A DNA stretch of 64,000 nt. Source: Lucinisca nassula. Taxonomy: Eukaryota; Mollusca; Bivalvia; Lucinida; Lucinidae. The position numbers and the translations under genes are program-made. How positions within the stretch are numbered: the first letter of the stretch is position 1; each line of letters opens with the position of its first letter. Positions 1 to 9,565 of the stretch are shown piece after piece. The stretch is from the NCBI GenBank assembly GCA_963580285.1, contig OY757017.1, positions 19,467,395 to 19,531,394 of the forward strand, read 5' to 3'. A model generated the notes under the pieces. The model did no database searches. It was not told the DNA's origin and was given only the letters and a program-made list of their open reading frames with translations.

Positions 1-226
1 TGTTCATTTTACCGGGCTTTTTAATTTATATATTTTCCTTTGACGGGCCAATTATAGATTCATCATTGCACTTCGTTTCCTTCGATTTAAAAGTTTACTG
101 GAAAAATGAAAAGTTTATCTACATTTAAAAGTCAATTTTAAAATTTACAAAGAACAAAGCTATTACAAACCGTTTTAGCGTAGACCCTGATCGATTGCCG
201 CACCTGCACGCCTTCTGGATTTTTAT

Positions 227-355
227 CCCAGCGGGCACACGCCGTTTAGGTAATGTCGCATCAACGTCTATGCGACGACGTTGATACGACGCTGCTCCTA
301 CGTGATGTGCCCTTTGGGTATTTGCGAGTGTTGTTTTAAAGCAGCAGCAGCAACC

Positions 356-400
<45 letters not shown>

Positions 401-693
401 TCGTTGCTGTTGTTGTTGTTTATTATGTTGTGATAACCAACCGAATTTCAACGTTGATTAAATAATAAGGACTTCAACGTTTAATCAACATAGTTATACC
501 AACTTAAGTACAACTTAGCGGAATCAGTTGTTTATATACAACGACATATCAACATTGATTCAACGTTGTACTGCCAAAGTTTAATCAGTGTTGATAAATC
601 ACCGTTGAACAGAGGTTGATATAAGGTTGATCAACCAATCAACCTAATTTCAACCTAAACTCAACGTTGATTAAACGTTGAGTGCCTGCTGGG
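227..693. mobile_element. MITE-like element with CCCAGCAGGCAC terminal repeats
   Basis: It begins CCCAGCGGGCAC and ends GTGCCTGCTGGG, a 12-bp terminal inverted repeat with one mismatch. The inside holds a (TAA)n microsatellite (358-402) and many copies of CAACGTTGAT-like words in both orientations. There is no coding content; a minus-strand open stretch of 108 codons is only the microsatellite read through. Confidence 0.6.
358..402. repeat. (ATA)n microsatellite
   Basis: About 15 uninterrupted trinucleotide units inside the MITE at 227-693. Confidence 0.95.
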
Positions 694-889
694 TAGGTAA
701 ATGCCAAGCAATTAACATCAGGATCTACACTGATTGCACTTACTGCTTGACATGTTTTTTTGTTTTTTTTTTGTTTAGATGAATACATTTTAGCTTGTAC
801 TTTGATAGTCAGGAATTGGTGTGACTAAATTAATTTATTCAGCAGGATACGGCTTTAGAAATTTTGTATATAAAAATACGTCGAGTATA

Positions 890-1010
890 TCCTTCGGATG
901 TGCGTCTCACTGGTCATCAGGAGGTCAATGGTTTGATAACGGCCCTGATAGGAACATATTTTCATGAAGATTGATCATTAAATCCTTTCAAGTGTGACAC
1001 TCCAAGAAGG
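890..1010 (+). mobile_element. Degenerate tRNA-derived SINE (family with GATTGATCAT body)
   Basis: The stretch GTCTCACTGGTCATCAGGAG, then TGGTTTGATAAC (B-box-like) and AAGATTGATCAT, aligns with the better copy on the minus strand at 24775-24912, which has recognisable A and B boxes. It is truncated and mutated. Confidence 0.5.
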
Positions 1011-1210
1011 GCAGTTATCAGTTTTATAACGAAAGAATCTGCACTGGACTAGTTAACAGTATATGTAGCTAAGCCTATCCAGGAAAATGTGATTCAGTAA
1101 TTGACTCCCTTGATATGACCTTGATAGTGTTGACAGGCCTTTTAAACTTTAAGTAACACATCAGTGGACTAGAGTGTATACTTTCATATCTCCAATCATT
1201 TTATTAGTTA

Positions 1211-1513
1211 TTGTTTGTTTGTTTGATTTGAGCTTTAACGTCCCCGTCAACACTGTAAATGTCATTTTGGAGACGTTGCTTCCAAGTCTGTGGGACTTTT
1301 ACCCGACATTGAGATGAAATGACATCTCAAGCCCAGGCGCCCAATGAAACCAATAGGGTTTATAAGCATGGACGGAGTGACTCACGCGGTACTGCCTGCG
1401 TAGGCTTAGATCCTCTAAGCTGTCTACCAGTACTCGTGTGCGGGTCGGTTTCAGCTCTGCGTGGAAGCATCATGTAGCCCATCTATTTCTTCAAGACCCG
1501 ATGGGCGGGGGCT
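1211..1513 (-). mobile_element. SINE copy 1, (CAAA)n-tailed family
   Basis: Member of a family of about 300 bp present 13 times here. In the element's own orientation it starts GCCCCCGCCCATCGGGGC, contains CATGATGCTTCCACGCAGAG and GAGATGTCATTTCATCTCA, and ends in CAAACAAACAAACA. The flanks carry an imperfect target duplication (TTTTATTAGTTAT against TTTTATTGGTTAT), as expected of a retroposon. Confidence 0.8.
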
Positions 1514-1514
1514 A

Positions 1515-2015
1515 CTTTTTATTGGTTATAATATATGATTTTTTTTCTTATTATACAAAATTTCTAAAGCCGTACCCTGCTGATCCTGAGGTTACTGGTT
1601 GGGCAGTTAGCTAACCTGGGACCACCTGACGGTCAGCCAGATGAACCATTTTTACTAAATTTCTAAAGCAGAATCCTGCTAAATAAATTGTTTTAGTCAC
1701 AAACATTTCTGACTTTCAAACGATCAAGTTACTAAGTATAATATATTCATTTAGATCACAAACTACAAGGCAAACAGTTAGTAGAAGCAGTGAAAATTGT
1801 ATTTAAAAAAGGCAATAAAATCGTTATTATTTCAAATTATTCTCCCAAACTTGGCCATATTATCTATTTACATATCATTTAAACATGTACATGTCTAAGT
1901 GTACAATAATCATGGTATAATTAATTGCCAGTCAAAACCTGGAGTGTATGTAATATACACCTGCGGTAATGGTCAAATGTGACCGACGCAGTATCAGAAG
2001 ATAGATAGATTGATA
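1515..2015. other. No gene recognised
   Basis: AT-rich non-coding sequence between the SINE and the next MITE. It has two echoes of AAATTTCTAAAGC(C/A)G and no convincing ORF or known repeat. Confidence 0.6.
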
Positions 2016-2221
2016 TACCGTATTCGACCTATTTACCGCACCGTGCGCTTAGTTTTATCAAAATTGTATGAAAATATTGTGGTGAAAAATCTACCTAATA
2101 AGCGCACACTCAATACGAAAAAAATACGAAAAAAAAAAGCTTCTGATATTATTATTTTATAAGAGTTGAATTTCAGCATAGGGGTTCACCACAAATACAC
2201 ATGATTTCCCCGGGTCAAGGT

Positions 2222-2362
2222 AACAAGACGTTTCGCCCCCAAGACGTTTCCCCCCTGGTCGTTTCCCCCTAGTCGTTTCGCCCCCTTTTTTGGCCCCTAG
2301 TCGTTTCGCCCCCTTACCCTAGTCGTTTCGCCCCCAAACCCCAGTCGTTTCGCCCCCCAAAC
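2222..2362. repeat. Array of TAGTCGTTTCGCCCCC units (left arm)
   Basis: Seven or so imperfect direct copies of (C)TAGTCGTTTCGCCCCC. The arm is mirrored by the complementary array at 2963-3115, so the two could pair over more than 100 bp. Confidence 0.85.
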
Positions 2363-2962
2363 TATATTACTATATTTTATATAAAAAAGATTCATATATG
2401 ACAGAGAGAGAGATATCTTTGAATGAAAATGTTAATTAGGAATTATTACCTGTTTTGATCAATATCGTTAACCACATTGTTTATTTTATTTGAAACATTA
2501 ATCACGCAATTAATGCCCTCAATGATAAGGTGTGAAAACATGCGCTCTTTGTAAAGTTAAACGTCTTTAATTATCGCTTAAGCACCTTTACAAGTTTTGT
2601 TTTAAATTGGTTGGTTGGTTCGTTAACAGAGTCGGCCAGTAATACATTGCTGAAGATTGCCGCAAATGCCGTCTACGCAACATCGCCTCAACGCCGATGC
2701 AACGTAATAAAATTGCATCGCCGTTGATACGAGGTTGCATACACATTGTGTGCCCCCCTAGGTAATACATGGTTGAGTATTGCCGCAAATGCTGTCTACG
2801 CAACGACGCGTCAACGCCGATGCAACGTAATAAATAGAAGTGAAAGCAATGATCATGTCGATTCCGTTTATCAATGTTCTGTCAGCAATTTGTGTATACT
2901 CTGATCAGATTAGCGGCGTCCGACCCAGTAATTCCTGAACTGTAAGCAAATAGTCCAGACCT

Positions 2963-3115
2963 TGGGCGAAACGACTAGGGGGCGAAACGACTAGGGGGAC
3001 GAATCGACTAGGGGGCGAAACGACTAGGGGGGAAACGACCAGGGAGGAAACGTCTTGGGGGCGAAACGACTAGGGGAGGAAACGGTTTGGGGCGAAACGT
3101 CCTGGATTCCGGGTC
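2963..3115. repeat. Array of GGGGGCGAAACGACTA units (right arm)
   Basis: Direct repeats of GGGCGAAACGACTAGG, the inverse complement of the array at 2222-2362. The intervening 600 bp would form the loop. Confidence 0.85.
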
Positions 3116-4961
3116 AAAGATGTAGCAAAACTCAATATGAATTTGTTGGGAGGTTACTGTAAAGTGGGCGCTTGTGTATTTTTTCCAGAAAAAGCTTGGG
3201 TGTGCGCTTATAGGAGCATGTGCGGTAAATAGGTCGAGTACGGTAGTTTGTTTTCGGTTATGATAGTTTGTTTTCGGTTATTTCCGGTAAAAGTTTGTTT
3301 TCGGTTTTCCCAAATACCGGTTCTATTCCGGTGTCAAAAATTATTTCCGTCCTTTTCTGTATTTGGCCGGCCCGCAACAACGGGCCCCCTATTTGCAGAC
3401 AAGAACCGTCAAGAACCGACAAGAACAGTCAAGAACCGACAAGAACCTTTTTTGGCCTATTTATCATAAAATATAATTTAAAATGATATTTTAAACCCAT
3501 TATGAGTTATTTCGATGCTATAATATCATTTTTATACATGCATGAGAGACATTAAGTTGTCCACATTATTCTCTTGACAGTAAATTCTCGTGTCGGTAAA
3601 TTCTCGTGCGTGTATTTATAGCAAACGTCAATTTTGTCACTAGATGAGAGCTATGTATGTTCATCATGAACAAACTTGATTAATTATTTAAAAATATACC
3701 TAGCAAACAACAGTTCCATCATTAGATGTTAGCTACGAACGTGCACCGTGGATATGATTTATGAACAAAACAACAACAACAACAACAAAAAATTCTCTTG
3801 ACGGTAAATTCTCGTGTCGGTAAATTCTCGTGTCGGTATTTATAGCAAAAGTCAATATTGTCACTAGATGACAGCTATGTATGTTAATCATGAACAAACG
3901 TGATTAATTATTTAAAAAATATACCTTTTTATACATGCATGGGAGGCCTAAAGTTGTCCACATTATTCTCTTGACGGTAAATTCTCGTGTCGGTAAATTC
4001 TCATGTCGGTATTTATAGAAAACGTCAATTTTGTCACTAGATGAAACTTATAACTATACTTTAAATTATGAGAATATCTAACATATTTTTTGCGAATATC
4101 ATATGTGATATACTACTTATACAGCAGGATAATGGGATAATGTAAGTTTAAAAACTTTGCAAATAAAATTTATGCTATAACATAAAGAATTTCTCTTACC
4201 AGTATTTACCGACAAGAAAAATGGCTTGACAGCGTTTGTCAGATTTTGTTTCTTTGAAATTTATAGTCCAAACAAGCAGTTGAGCATAACATTGACTGAA
4301 ATATTATTCTAGCTAGGGGCCGCCAATAGTCTCTTGTCGGTAAATTGCTCTTGACGGTATTTCCGATAAGAACACTTTCTCACCAAATAACTGAGTGATT
4401 TTCTTGTCGGTATTCATTGACAAGGAGAAGCGACATCATGGATATTTAATAATGTCTAAAACATAGATTGTGGGTACCCGTTAGAACCTCATTGTACAGA
4501 CTTGTGAACGTAACGAATCTCTTGTCGGTAAATAAGGAGAGAAGCGATATTATGCATAAATGGTATTCTCTAAAACGTAGATTGTTGGTACCCGTTAGAA
4601 CCGCCTCATTGTACAGACTTGTGAGTGTAATGAATCTCTTGTCGGTATTTACTGACAAGAAGAGGAGCGATACCATGCATATATATGATGATCTAAAACA
4701 TAGAATATGGGTACCCGTTAGAACCGCCTCATTGTACAGACTTGTGAAAGTAATGAATCTCTTGTCGGTATTAACTGACAGGGAGAAAAGCGATCCTATG
4801 TATAAATGGTATTCTATAAAACGTAGATTGTGGGTACCCGTTAGAAACGCCTCATTGTACAGACCCCATTTTGATTTATATCAGTCTTTGTATCGACTAC
4901 CTATTCTAAATTCGCAAAATTGCAGTATGTTTCCTCTGGCTTTCTTTGCCGGATTATTACA

Positions 4962-5007
4962 GGGTCACTGATGAGGCTTTATTAGCCGAAACTACGTAGT
5001 ATGACCC
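4962..5007 (+). ncRNA. Hammerhead ribozyme A1 (type I, minimal stem III), all core bases intact
   Basis: Read as RNA: stem I GGGUCA pairs with UGACCC (6/6). The core CUGAUGA is at 4968-4974. Stem II GGCU/AGCC (4/4) has loop UUAUU. GAAA is at 4988-4991. Stem III is the self-complementary CUACGUAG. The cleavage triplet is GUA, with the cut expected after A5001. Stem III is too short for a stable monomer hairpin, as in animal retrozyme and Penelope-element ribozymes, which work best as dimers. Confidence 0.92.
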
Positions 5008-5344
5008 ATTTTCTTTCTTATGAATGTTTTCATTGCTCTTAAAGGAACACATTTTTTATTTTTATTTGCCTTCACTGTAGCTGGTGTTGTGCCGTGTGGC
5101 GGCCGTAAAACGTCTCCCCGTACATCTACCATAGTGCAGTTTATATTTTACTTTTGGTCCTTTGAGATCAGCGTGAATATTCTGAGAAATCAGAAATAAA
5201 TTATTGGTTTAGACTCATATTCTAGACAGGTTTTTACTTATTTGGACCCCATTTTGATTTATATCAGTCTTTGTATCGACTACCTATTCTAAATTCGCAA
5301 AATTGCAGTATGTTTCCTCTGGCTTTCTTTGCCGGATTATTACA

Positions 5345-5390
5345 GGGTCACTGATGAGGCTTTATTAGACGAAACTACGTAGTATGACCC
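5345..5390 (+). ncRNA. Hammerhead ribozyme A2, stem II mismatch
   Basis: Same architecture as A1, exactly 383 bp downstream: GGGUCA, CUGAUGA, GAAA, CUACGUAG, UA and UGACCC are all intact. Stem II is GGCU/AGAC, so one of four pairs is G-A. Activity is probably reduced. Confidence 0.85.
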
Positions 5391-5747
5391 ATCTTCCTTC
5401 TTATGAATGTTTTCATTGCTCTTAAAGGAGCACATTTTTGATTTTTATTTGTGAACGTAATGAATCTTTTGTCGGTATTTACTGACAAAAAGAGGGACGA
5501 TATCATGCAGATATATTATGATCTAAAACACAGAATGTATGTACCCGTTAGAATCGCCTCATTGTACAGAATTGTGAACGTAAAAATCTCTTGTCGGTAT
5601 TTACCGACAAGGAGAGAGGCGATATTGTGCATAAATGGTATTCTCTAAAACGTAAATTGTGGGTACCTGTTAGAAACGCCTCATTGTACAGACTTGTGAA
5701 CGTAATGAATCTCTTGTCGGTATTTACTGACAAGAGAAGCGATATTA

Positions 5748-5968
5748 ATTTTGTGGGACATTTACCCGACATTGAGATGAAATGACATCTCAAGCCTGGT
5801 CGCCCAATGAAACCAACAGGTTTTATACACATGGACGGACCGACTCGCACCGCTTAGCATGGGTAGGCTCAGATCCTCTAAGTGGTTTACCAGTACTCGT
5901 GTGTGGTTTGTGTCAGCTCTGCGTAGAAGCATCATGCAACCCATCTATTTCTTTAAGCCCCCGCTACT
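5748..5968 (-). mobile_element. SINE copy 2, (CAAA)n-tailed family, tail end missing
   Basis: It covers the 5' two thirds of the SINE (GATGTCATTTCATCTCAATG to the GGGGGC start) and lacks the CAAA tail. It lies inside the tandem repeats, with TACTGACAAG-type sequence on both sides. Confidence 0.7.
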
Positions 5969-6330
5969 GACAAGGAGAGAAGTGATATGCATAAATAGTA
6001 TTTCTCTAATACATAGATTGTGGGTACCAGTTAGAACCGCCTGGATGTACAGACTTGTGAGCGTAAAGAATCTCTTGTCGGTATTTACTGACAATGAGAG
6101 AATATAGTGTGCAAGAGGAAGTGGGGGTGCTATTTGCTATTTGTAAGGACTTGTGAACGCATATAATAATACATATCCCATGTGAACTGCCTCGCTGTGC
6201 AGACCTGGGAACGTAATGAAACTCTTGTCGGTATTTACCAACATGCGAGAAGCGATTCTTAGTTCTGCTGTAAACATCGATCGTGGGTGCTCTTTAAAAC
6301 GTCCTCGATGAGGCGATTTTATTGTGTACC

Positions 6331-6672
6331 CGCAATCTAGGTCTCCCCGTACATCAACCATAGTGCAGTTTATATTTTACTTTTGGTCCTTTGAGATCAG
6401 CGTGAATATTCTGAGAAATCAGAAATAAATTATTGGTTTAGACTCATATTCTAGACAGGTTTGTCATTATTTGGACCCCATTTTGATTTATATCAGTCTT
6501 TGAATCGACTGCCTGTTCGAAATTTGCAAAATTGCAGTATGTTTCCTCTGGCTTTCTTTGCCGGATCATTACAGGGTCACTGATGAGGCTTTATTAGCCG
6601 AAACTACGCAGTATGACCCATCTTCTTTCTTACGAATGTTTTCATTGCTCTTAAATGAACTCATTTTTGATT
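6331..6672 (+). mobile_element. Retrozyme-like unit, family A, third copy (truncated at the start)
   Basis: It begins within the conserved block (GTCTCCCCGTACATCAACC) and continues through CCCCATTTTGATTTATATCA and a hammerhead. It ends at the same T-rich point as the copy at 4864-5448 (..GATTTTTATT). The shared end suggests a true element terminus. Confidence 0.75.
6574..6619 (+). ncRNA. Hammerhead ribozyme A3, stem III mismatch
   Basis: Stem I GGGUCA/UGACCC, core CUGAUGA, stem II GGCU/AGCC and GAAA are intact. Stem III reads CUACGCAG, breaking the palindrome with one A-C mismatch. Cleavage triplet GUA. Confidence 0.87.
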
Positions 6673-7736
6673 TTTATTCGAACAGAAATAAAGAAATATG
6701 TATATTTAATAAAAGAACCGTCAAGAGAATAATGTGGACAACTTTATGCCTCCTATGCATGTATAAATGTATAAAAAGGTATATTTTTTAAATAATTAAT
6801 CACGTTTGTTCATGATTAACATACATAGCTGTCATCTAGTGACAATATTGACTTTTGCTATAAATACCGACACGAGAATTTACCGTCAAGAGAATTTGTT
6901 GTTGTTGTTGTTGTTGATTTGTTCATAAACCATATCCACGATGCACGTTCGTAGCTGACATCTAATGATGGAACTGATGTTTGCTAGGTAAAATTTTTAC
7001 ATAATTAATTAAGTTTGTTCATGATTAACATACATAGCTGTCATATAGTGACAAAATTGACGTTTGCTATAAATACCGACACGAGAATTTACCGTCAAGA
7101 GAATAATGTGGACAATTGAAGGGGTTAGTGCAAGAAGGTACCTAAGTCACATTTTCATTATTTTGAGAAAAACGCGAAAAACAAAGTATTTTGCGAAAAT
7201 TTCATATTTTGTGTTTCTTATTTTAAATAAATAGTTCTGTTGATATATTCTATGATATGAAATGGTGTAAAGATCGCATAAATAGTCCGAAGTATATTGC
7301 AGATATTCATTAATTTATATAATGTGTTTATGCAAGAAGGGGCCTAAGTCCATGGTTGTTTATGCAAGAAGGGGCCTAAGTCCATTGTTTAAAGGACATA
7401 GTTTTCTCTATTTAGAGCAGAAATCTATTACATTTTATTGAATATGTATATTTTATCTTTTGTAGACTCTTTATAAGTTTCTTAAAACAAAGAGCTGAAA
7501 CAAATGAACAACACATACACCGACAACTCGAAGTTGTTTGTGGTAAAAATGGACTTAGGCCCCTTCTTGCACCAAAGATACGACCTTGGACTTAGGACCC
7601 TTCCAAAGATTCAATGTAACTGTCATTTTTAATGCCAATAAAGAAATAAAGCATATCAAACTATATATCATATTGTAGGTCTTGGTATGATATATCTGAA
7701 AATAACAATATCTCATATTTTTCCAAAAATGGACTT

Positions 7737-8222
7737 TTGGATGGTGATGTTCCTCGTGCGCCATCCTATGGCGTTTATATTTCGCAATTAATTCGATTTG
7801 CTAGAGTGTGTAGTCATGTAACTGACTTCAACACTCGTAATAAATTATTAACGGCTAAACTTCTTAATCAGGGTTATCGGTACCATAAACTCCGCAAAGC
7901 CTTTTCAAAATTTTATAGACGCCATTCTGATTTAATTTCAAAACTCAATATTGGACTTAAATCTCTTCTGCAACAAGGTCTATCGGAACCCGAATTTTAT
8001 GGTGACTTAGTATATAAATTCAGAAAAATATATAACCGCAATGACTTCAGCACCCAATTTCGTAAAATCATTCTTCGATATAAAAAGATTGGGTACAACA
8101 TGGATATTATACGACAGACTGCATGCATGGTAGTTAACCCAATCACGGTTGGCAACTTTGCTTCCCTCTTTAATTGCACGCCGGTGGGTCAGGCCTCAGA
8201 TTCTATGACGGCTCCAACGTAA
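7737..8222 (+). pseudogene. C-terminal part of a non-LTR retrotransposon reverse transcriptase protein
   Basis: The frame enters from the 5' break with no ATG of its own and codes about 161 residues: DGDVPRAPSYGVYISQLIRF.., ..YRYHKLRKAFSKFYRRH.., ..EPEFYGDLVYKFRKIY... These motifs are familiar from the C-terminal end of LINE proteins in molluscs and other invertebrates, after the reverse transcriptase domain. The protein should be some ten times longer; everything upstream is missing, as is usual for a 5'-truncated LINE copy. The remaining frame is undamaged, which suggests a fairly recent insertion. I do not assign the LINE clade. Confidence 0.75.
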
Positions 8223-8789
8223 AGGCTTATTGAAAATTAAAGAGATAATGTTGGTTGGTGCCTGATGCTCTGTCTCTGGTTGGGCTCATCGGAGTCTAAC
8301 TGTTGGTTTTCTTTTGCTCCAGCATTTCAGTGGTTTCTTGCTGTCGAGTCCTCACCGTTGTCTCACCTCTGTGGTTCTTTGATTTCTGTGTTCACGGAGA
8401 TGTTGCACTGATGAGTTAGGAGGCCTTCATGCGGACTGAACAAATTATTTGTCTAAATCGCAACGGAAGTAAGGGCGAGGATTGTGGCTACGTAAAATCG
8501 ATTTAAGCCCCCCAGTGGAAATCTTCCACTGACCGTTCCAAGGCGGCTCTTCTGTGGCGATTTATTTATGTTGTTGTTTGTTGCTTAATTTGCTGTGTGT
8601 GTCGCTTGTGTCTTTTAATTTTGGATGGCCATATGGCCATTTTGTGGGAAAGTAACTGTCCATATGGCCTTCCTTTGTTTAGGTTTCCATTATGGTCTGG
8701 TCGCTTAATGTTTGTATTTCTTTCCCTTTGGTGTCTTTTATGGATGGAGTAAGTTAATTGTATCAATTCCTGATCTTTGTTTTACTTCT
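7737..8789 (+). mobile_element. 5'-truncated LINE copy with 3' UTR
   Basis: The LINE sequence lies between a 4-bp duplication ACTT (7733-7736 and 8790-8793). After the stop comes about 570 bp of 3' UTR, whose last 230 bp recur at 51575-51800. The 3' end is TGATCTTTGTTTTACTTCT, with no poly(A). Confidence 0.85.
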
Positions 8790-9005
8790 ACTTAGGTACC
8801 TTCTTGCACTAACCCCTTCAATTTTATGCCTCTCATGCATGTATAAAAATGATATTATAGCATCGAAATATATCATAATGGGTTTAAAATATCATTTTAA
8901 ATTATATTTTATGATAAATAGGCCAAAAAAAGGTTCTTGTCGGTTCTTGACTGTTCTTGTCGGTTCTAGACGCTTCTTGTCTGCAAATAGGGGGACCCGC
9001 AACAA

Positions 9006-9318
9006 CTATTGGCGGTATTCGACTGGTAGGTTTCGTGAAATTTCCGTGAAATTCCACGTAGGAGTGTGGTTCCTAGTTGTAATAGCTGGTCACATGGTCC
9101 AATCAAATATTTTATTTGCGTATAGCTCATAAGCGACCGTGGTGCACGAAAGGTTCGACTTTTCCTTCGAATAGAATCGTGCTCCACGATCGCTTACGTA
9201 TTTGAAAAATAACTCATATTTGATTGGACCATGTGATCGGCTATTACAAGATAACACCGCACTCCTGCGTGGAATTTCACGAAAATTTCACGAAACTTCC
9301 CAGTCGAATATGGCCATT
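9006..9318. mobile_element. Palindromic MITE (about 310 bp)
   Basis: The left half TATTCGACTGG, TTTCGTGAAATTTCCGTGAA, CACATGGTCCAATCAAATA.. is mirrored by ..TATTTGATTGGACCATGTG, TTTCACGAAACTTCC, CCAGTCGAATA. The stem spans nearly the whole element, centred near 9160 on a GGTGCACGAA / CGTGCTCCACG region. Confidence 0.8.
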
Positions 9319-9565
9319 GACACAAATGCCGTTAAAAGCAATGTGGCGAGCACTGCAGCGGATTGAAATGTCAAAATCTAGAACGATGGTTTCAACAGCG
9401 AAAAAACTCGATCTCCAGAGCGAAGTAATTAGATCTTTCCTGAATTTAGACCGACTGGATCCTAATCTTTACAGGTGCGGAACTGTCATTCTCCCTTACA
9501 TAAAACAGTAAACAGTAAACATAACATTTTACATTTTCACCAAGATTCTTTCAACTTGGATATTG

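Larger units (their letters stand above)
2016..3245. mobile_element. MITE with 25-bp TIRs (TACCGTATTCGACC..), filled by a foldback array
   Basis: It begins TACCGTATTCGACCTATTTA and ends with the matching inverted copy TAAATAGGTCGAGTACGGTA. Inside, at 2222-2362 and 2963-3115, lie inverted arrays of a roughly 16-bp motif, (C)TAGTCGTTTCGCCCCC and its complement. Between them are two diverged copies of a ACGCCGATGCAACGTAATAA-containing unit (2640-2720, 2765-2835). Confidence 0.7.
4864..5448 (+). mobile_element. Retrozyme-like hammerhead-ribozyme element, family A, about 1.5 units
   Basis: A unit of 383 bp starts CCCCATTTTGATTTATATCA at 4864 and repeats from 5247. The second unit stops after the ribozyme at the T-rich ..GATTTTTATT, so two hammerhead motifs (4962-5007 and 5345-5390) lie exactly one unit apart. 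Between them is a conserved block (5075-5170) with GTGTGGCGGCCGTAAAACG and GGTCCTTTGAGATCA that recurs in family B. It interrupts the 110-bp tandem repeats (GTACAGA|..|TGTGAACG). Two ribozymes flanking one unit is the layout known for retrozymes. Confidence 0.8.
4390..6245. repeat. About 110-bp tandem repeats carrying one half of the GTGGGTACCCGTTAGAACC hairpin
   Basis: The unit reads CTTGTCGGTATTTACTGACA, a short block with GCATAAATGGTATTCTCT, then GTGGGTACCCGTTAGAACC, GCCTCATTGTACAGACTTG and TGAACGTAATGAATC. At least eight copies are seen. They are interrupted by the ribozyme unit (4864-5448) and by a SINE (5748-5968). Open reading frames here (for example 4468-4971) are repeat read-through. 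The hairpin half is the same as the arm of the MITE at 11920-12115, 27200-27395, 42195-42310 and 59060-59230. Confidence 0.8.
7113..8824. mobile_element. MITE with TIRs TTGAAGGGGTTAGTGCAAGA, split by a LINE
   Basis: The left end TTGAAGGGGTTAGTGCAAGA + AGGTACCTAAGT is matched inverted at 8793-8824. The motif GCAAGAAGGGGCCTAAGTCC recurs inside (7333, 7366, 7555 inverted). Removing the LINE at 7737-8789, with its duplicated ACTT, restores ..AAATGGACTTAGGTACC.., which matches the element's own internal motif. Confidence 0.8.
3369..9010. mobile_element. Large foldback-type element with repetitive long inverted arms
   Basis: The left arm (about 3369-4003) is repeated inverted at 6715-7112 plus 8825-9010. 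Both tips carry CCCGCAACAAC next to CCCCCTATTTGCAGACAAG and then arrays of GACAAGAACCGTCAAGAAC. The arms contain repeated modules with GGTAAATTCTCGTGTCGG and TAGCTATGTATGTT. The centre holds about 110-bp tandem repeats, ribozyme units and a SINE. The right arm is split by the MITE at 7113-8824. No transposase is visible. Confidence 0.65.

Noticed and set aside
4468..4971. A 167-codon plus-strand frame with repeated WVPVRTASLYRLV
   Set aside because: Direct translation of the 110-bp tandem repeat running into the ribozyme unit; the repeat contains a hairpin arm found in non-coding MITEs.
8400..8470. A possible hammerhead in the LINE 3' UTR (GCACTGATGAG.. with GCAAC downstream)
   Set aside because: CUGAUGA is present but GAAA is replaced by GAAC, the stem I partner does not follow the cleavage site, and stem II does not pair.
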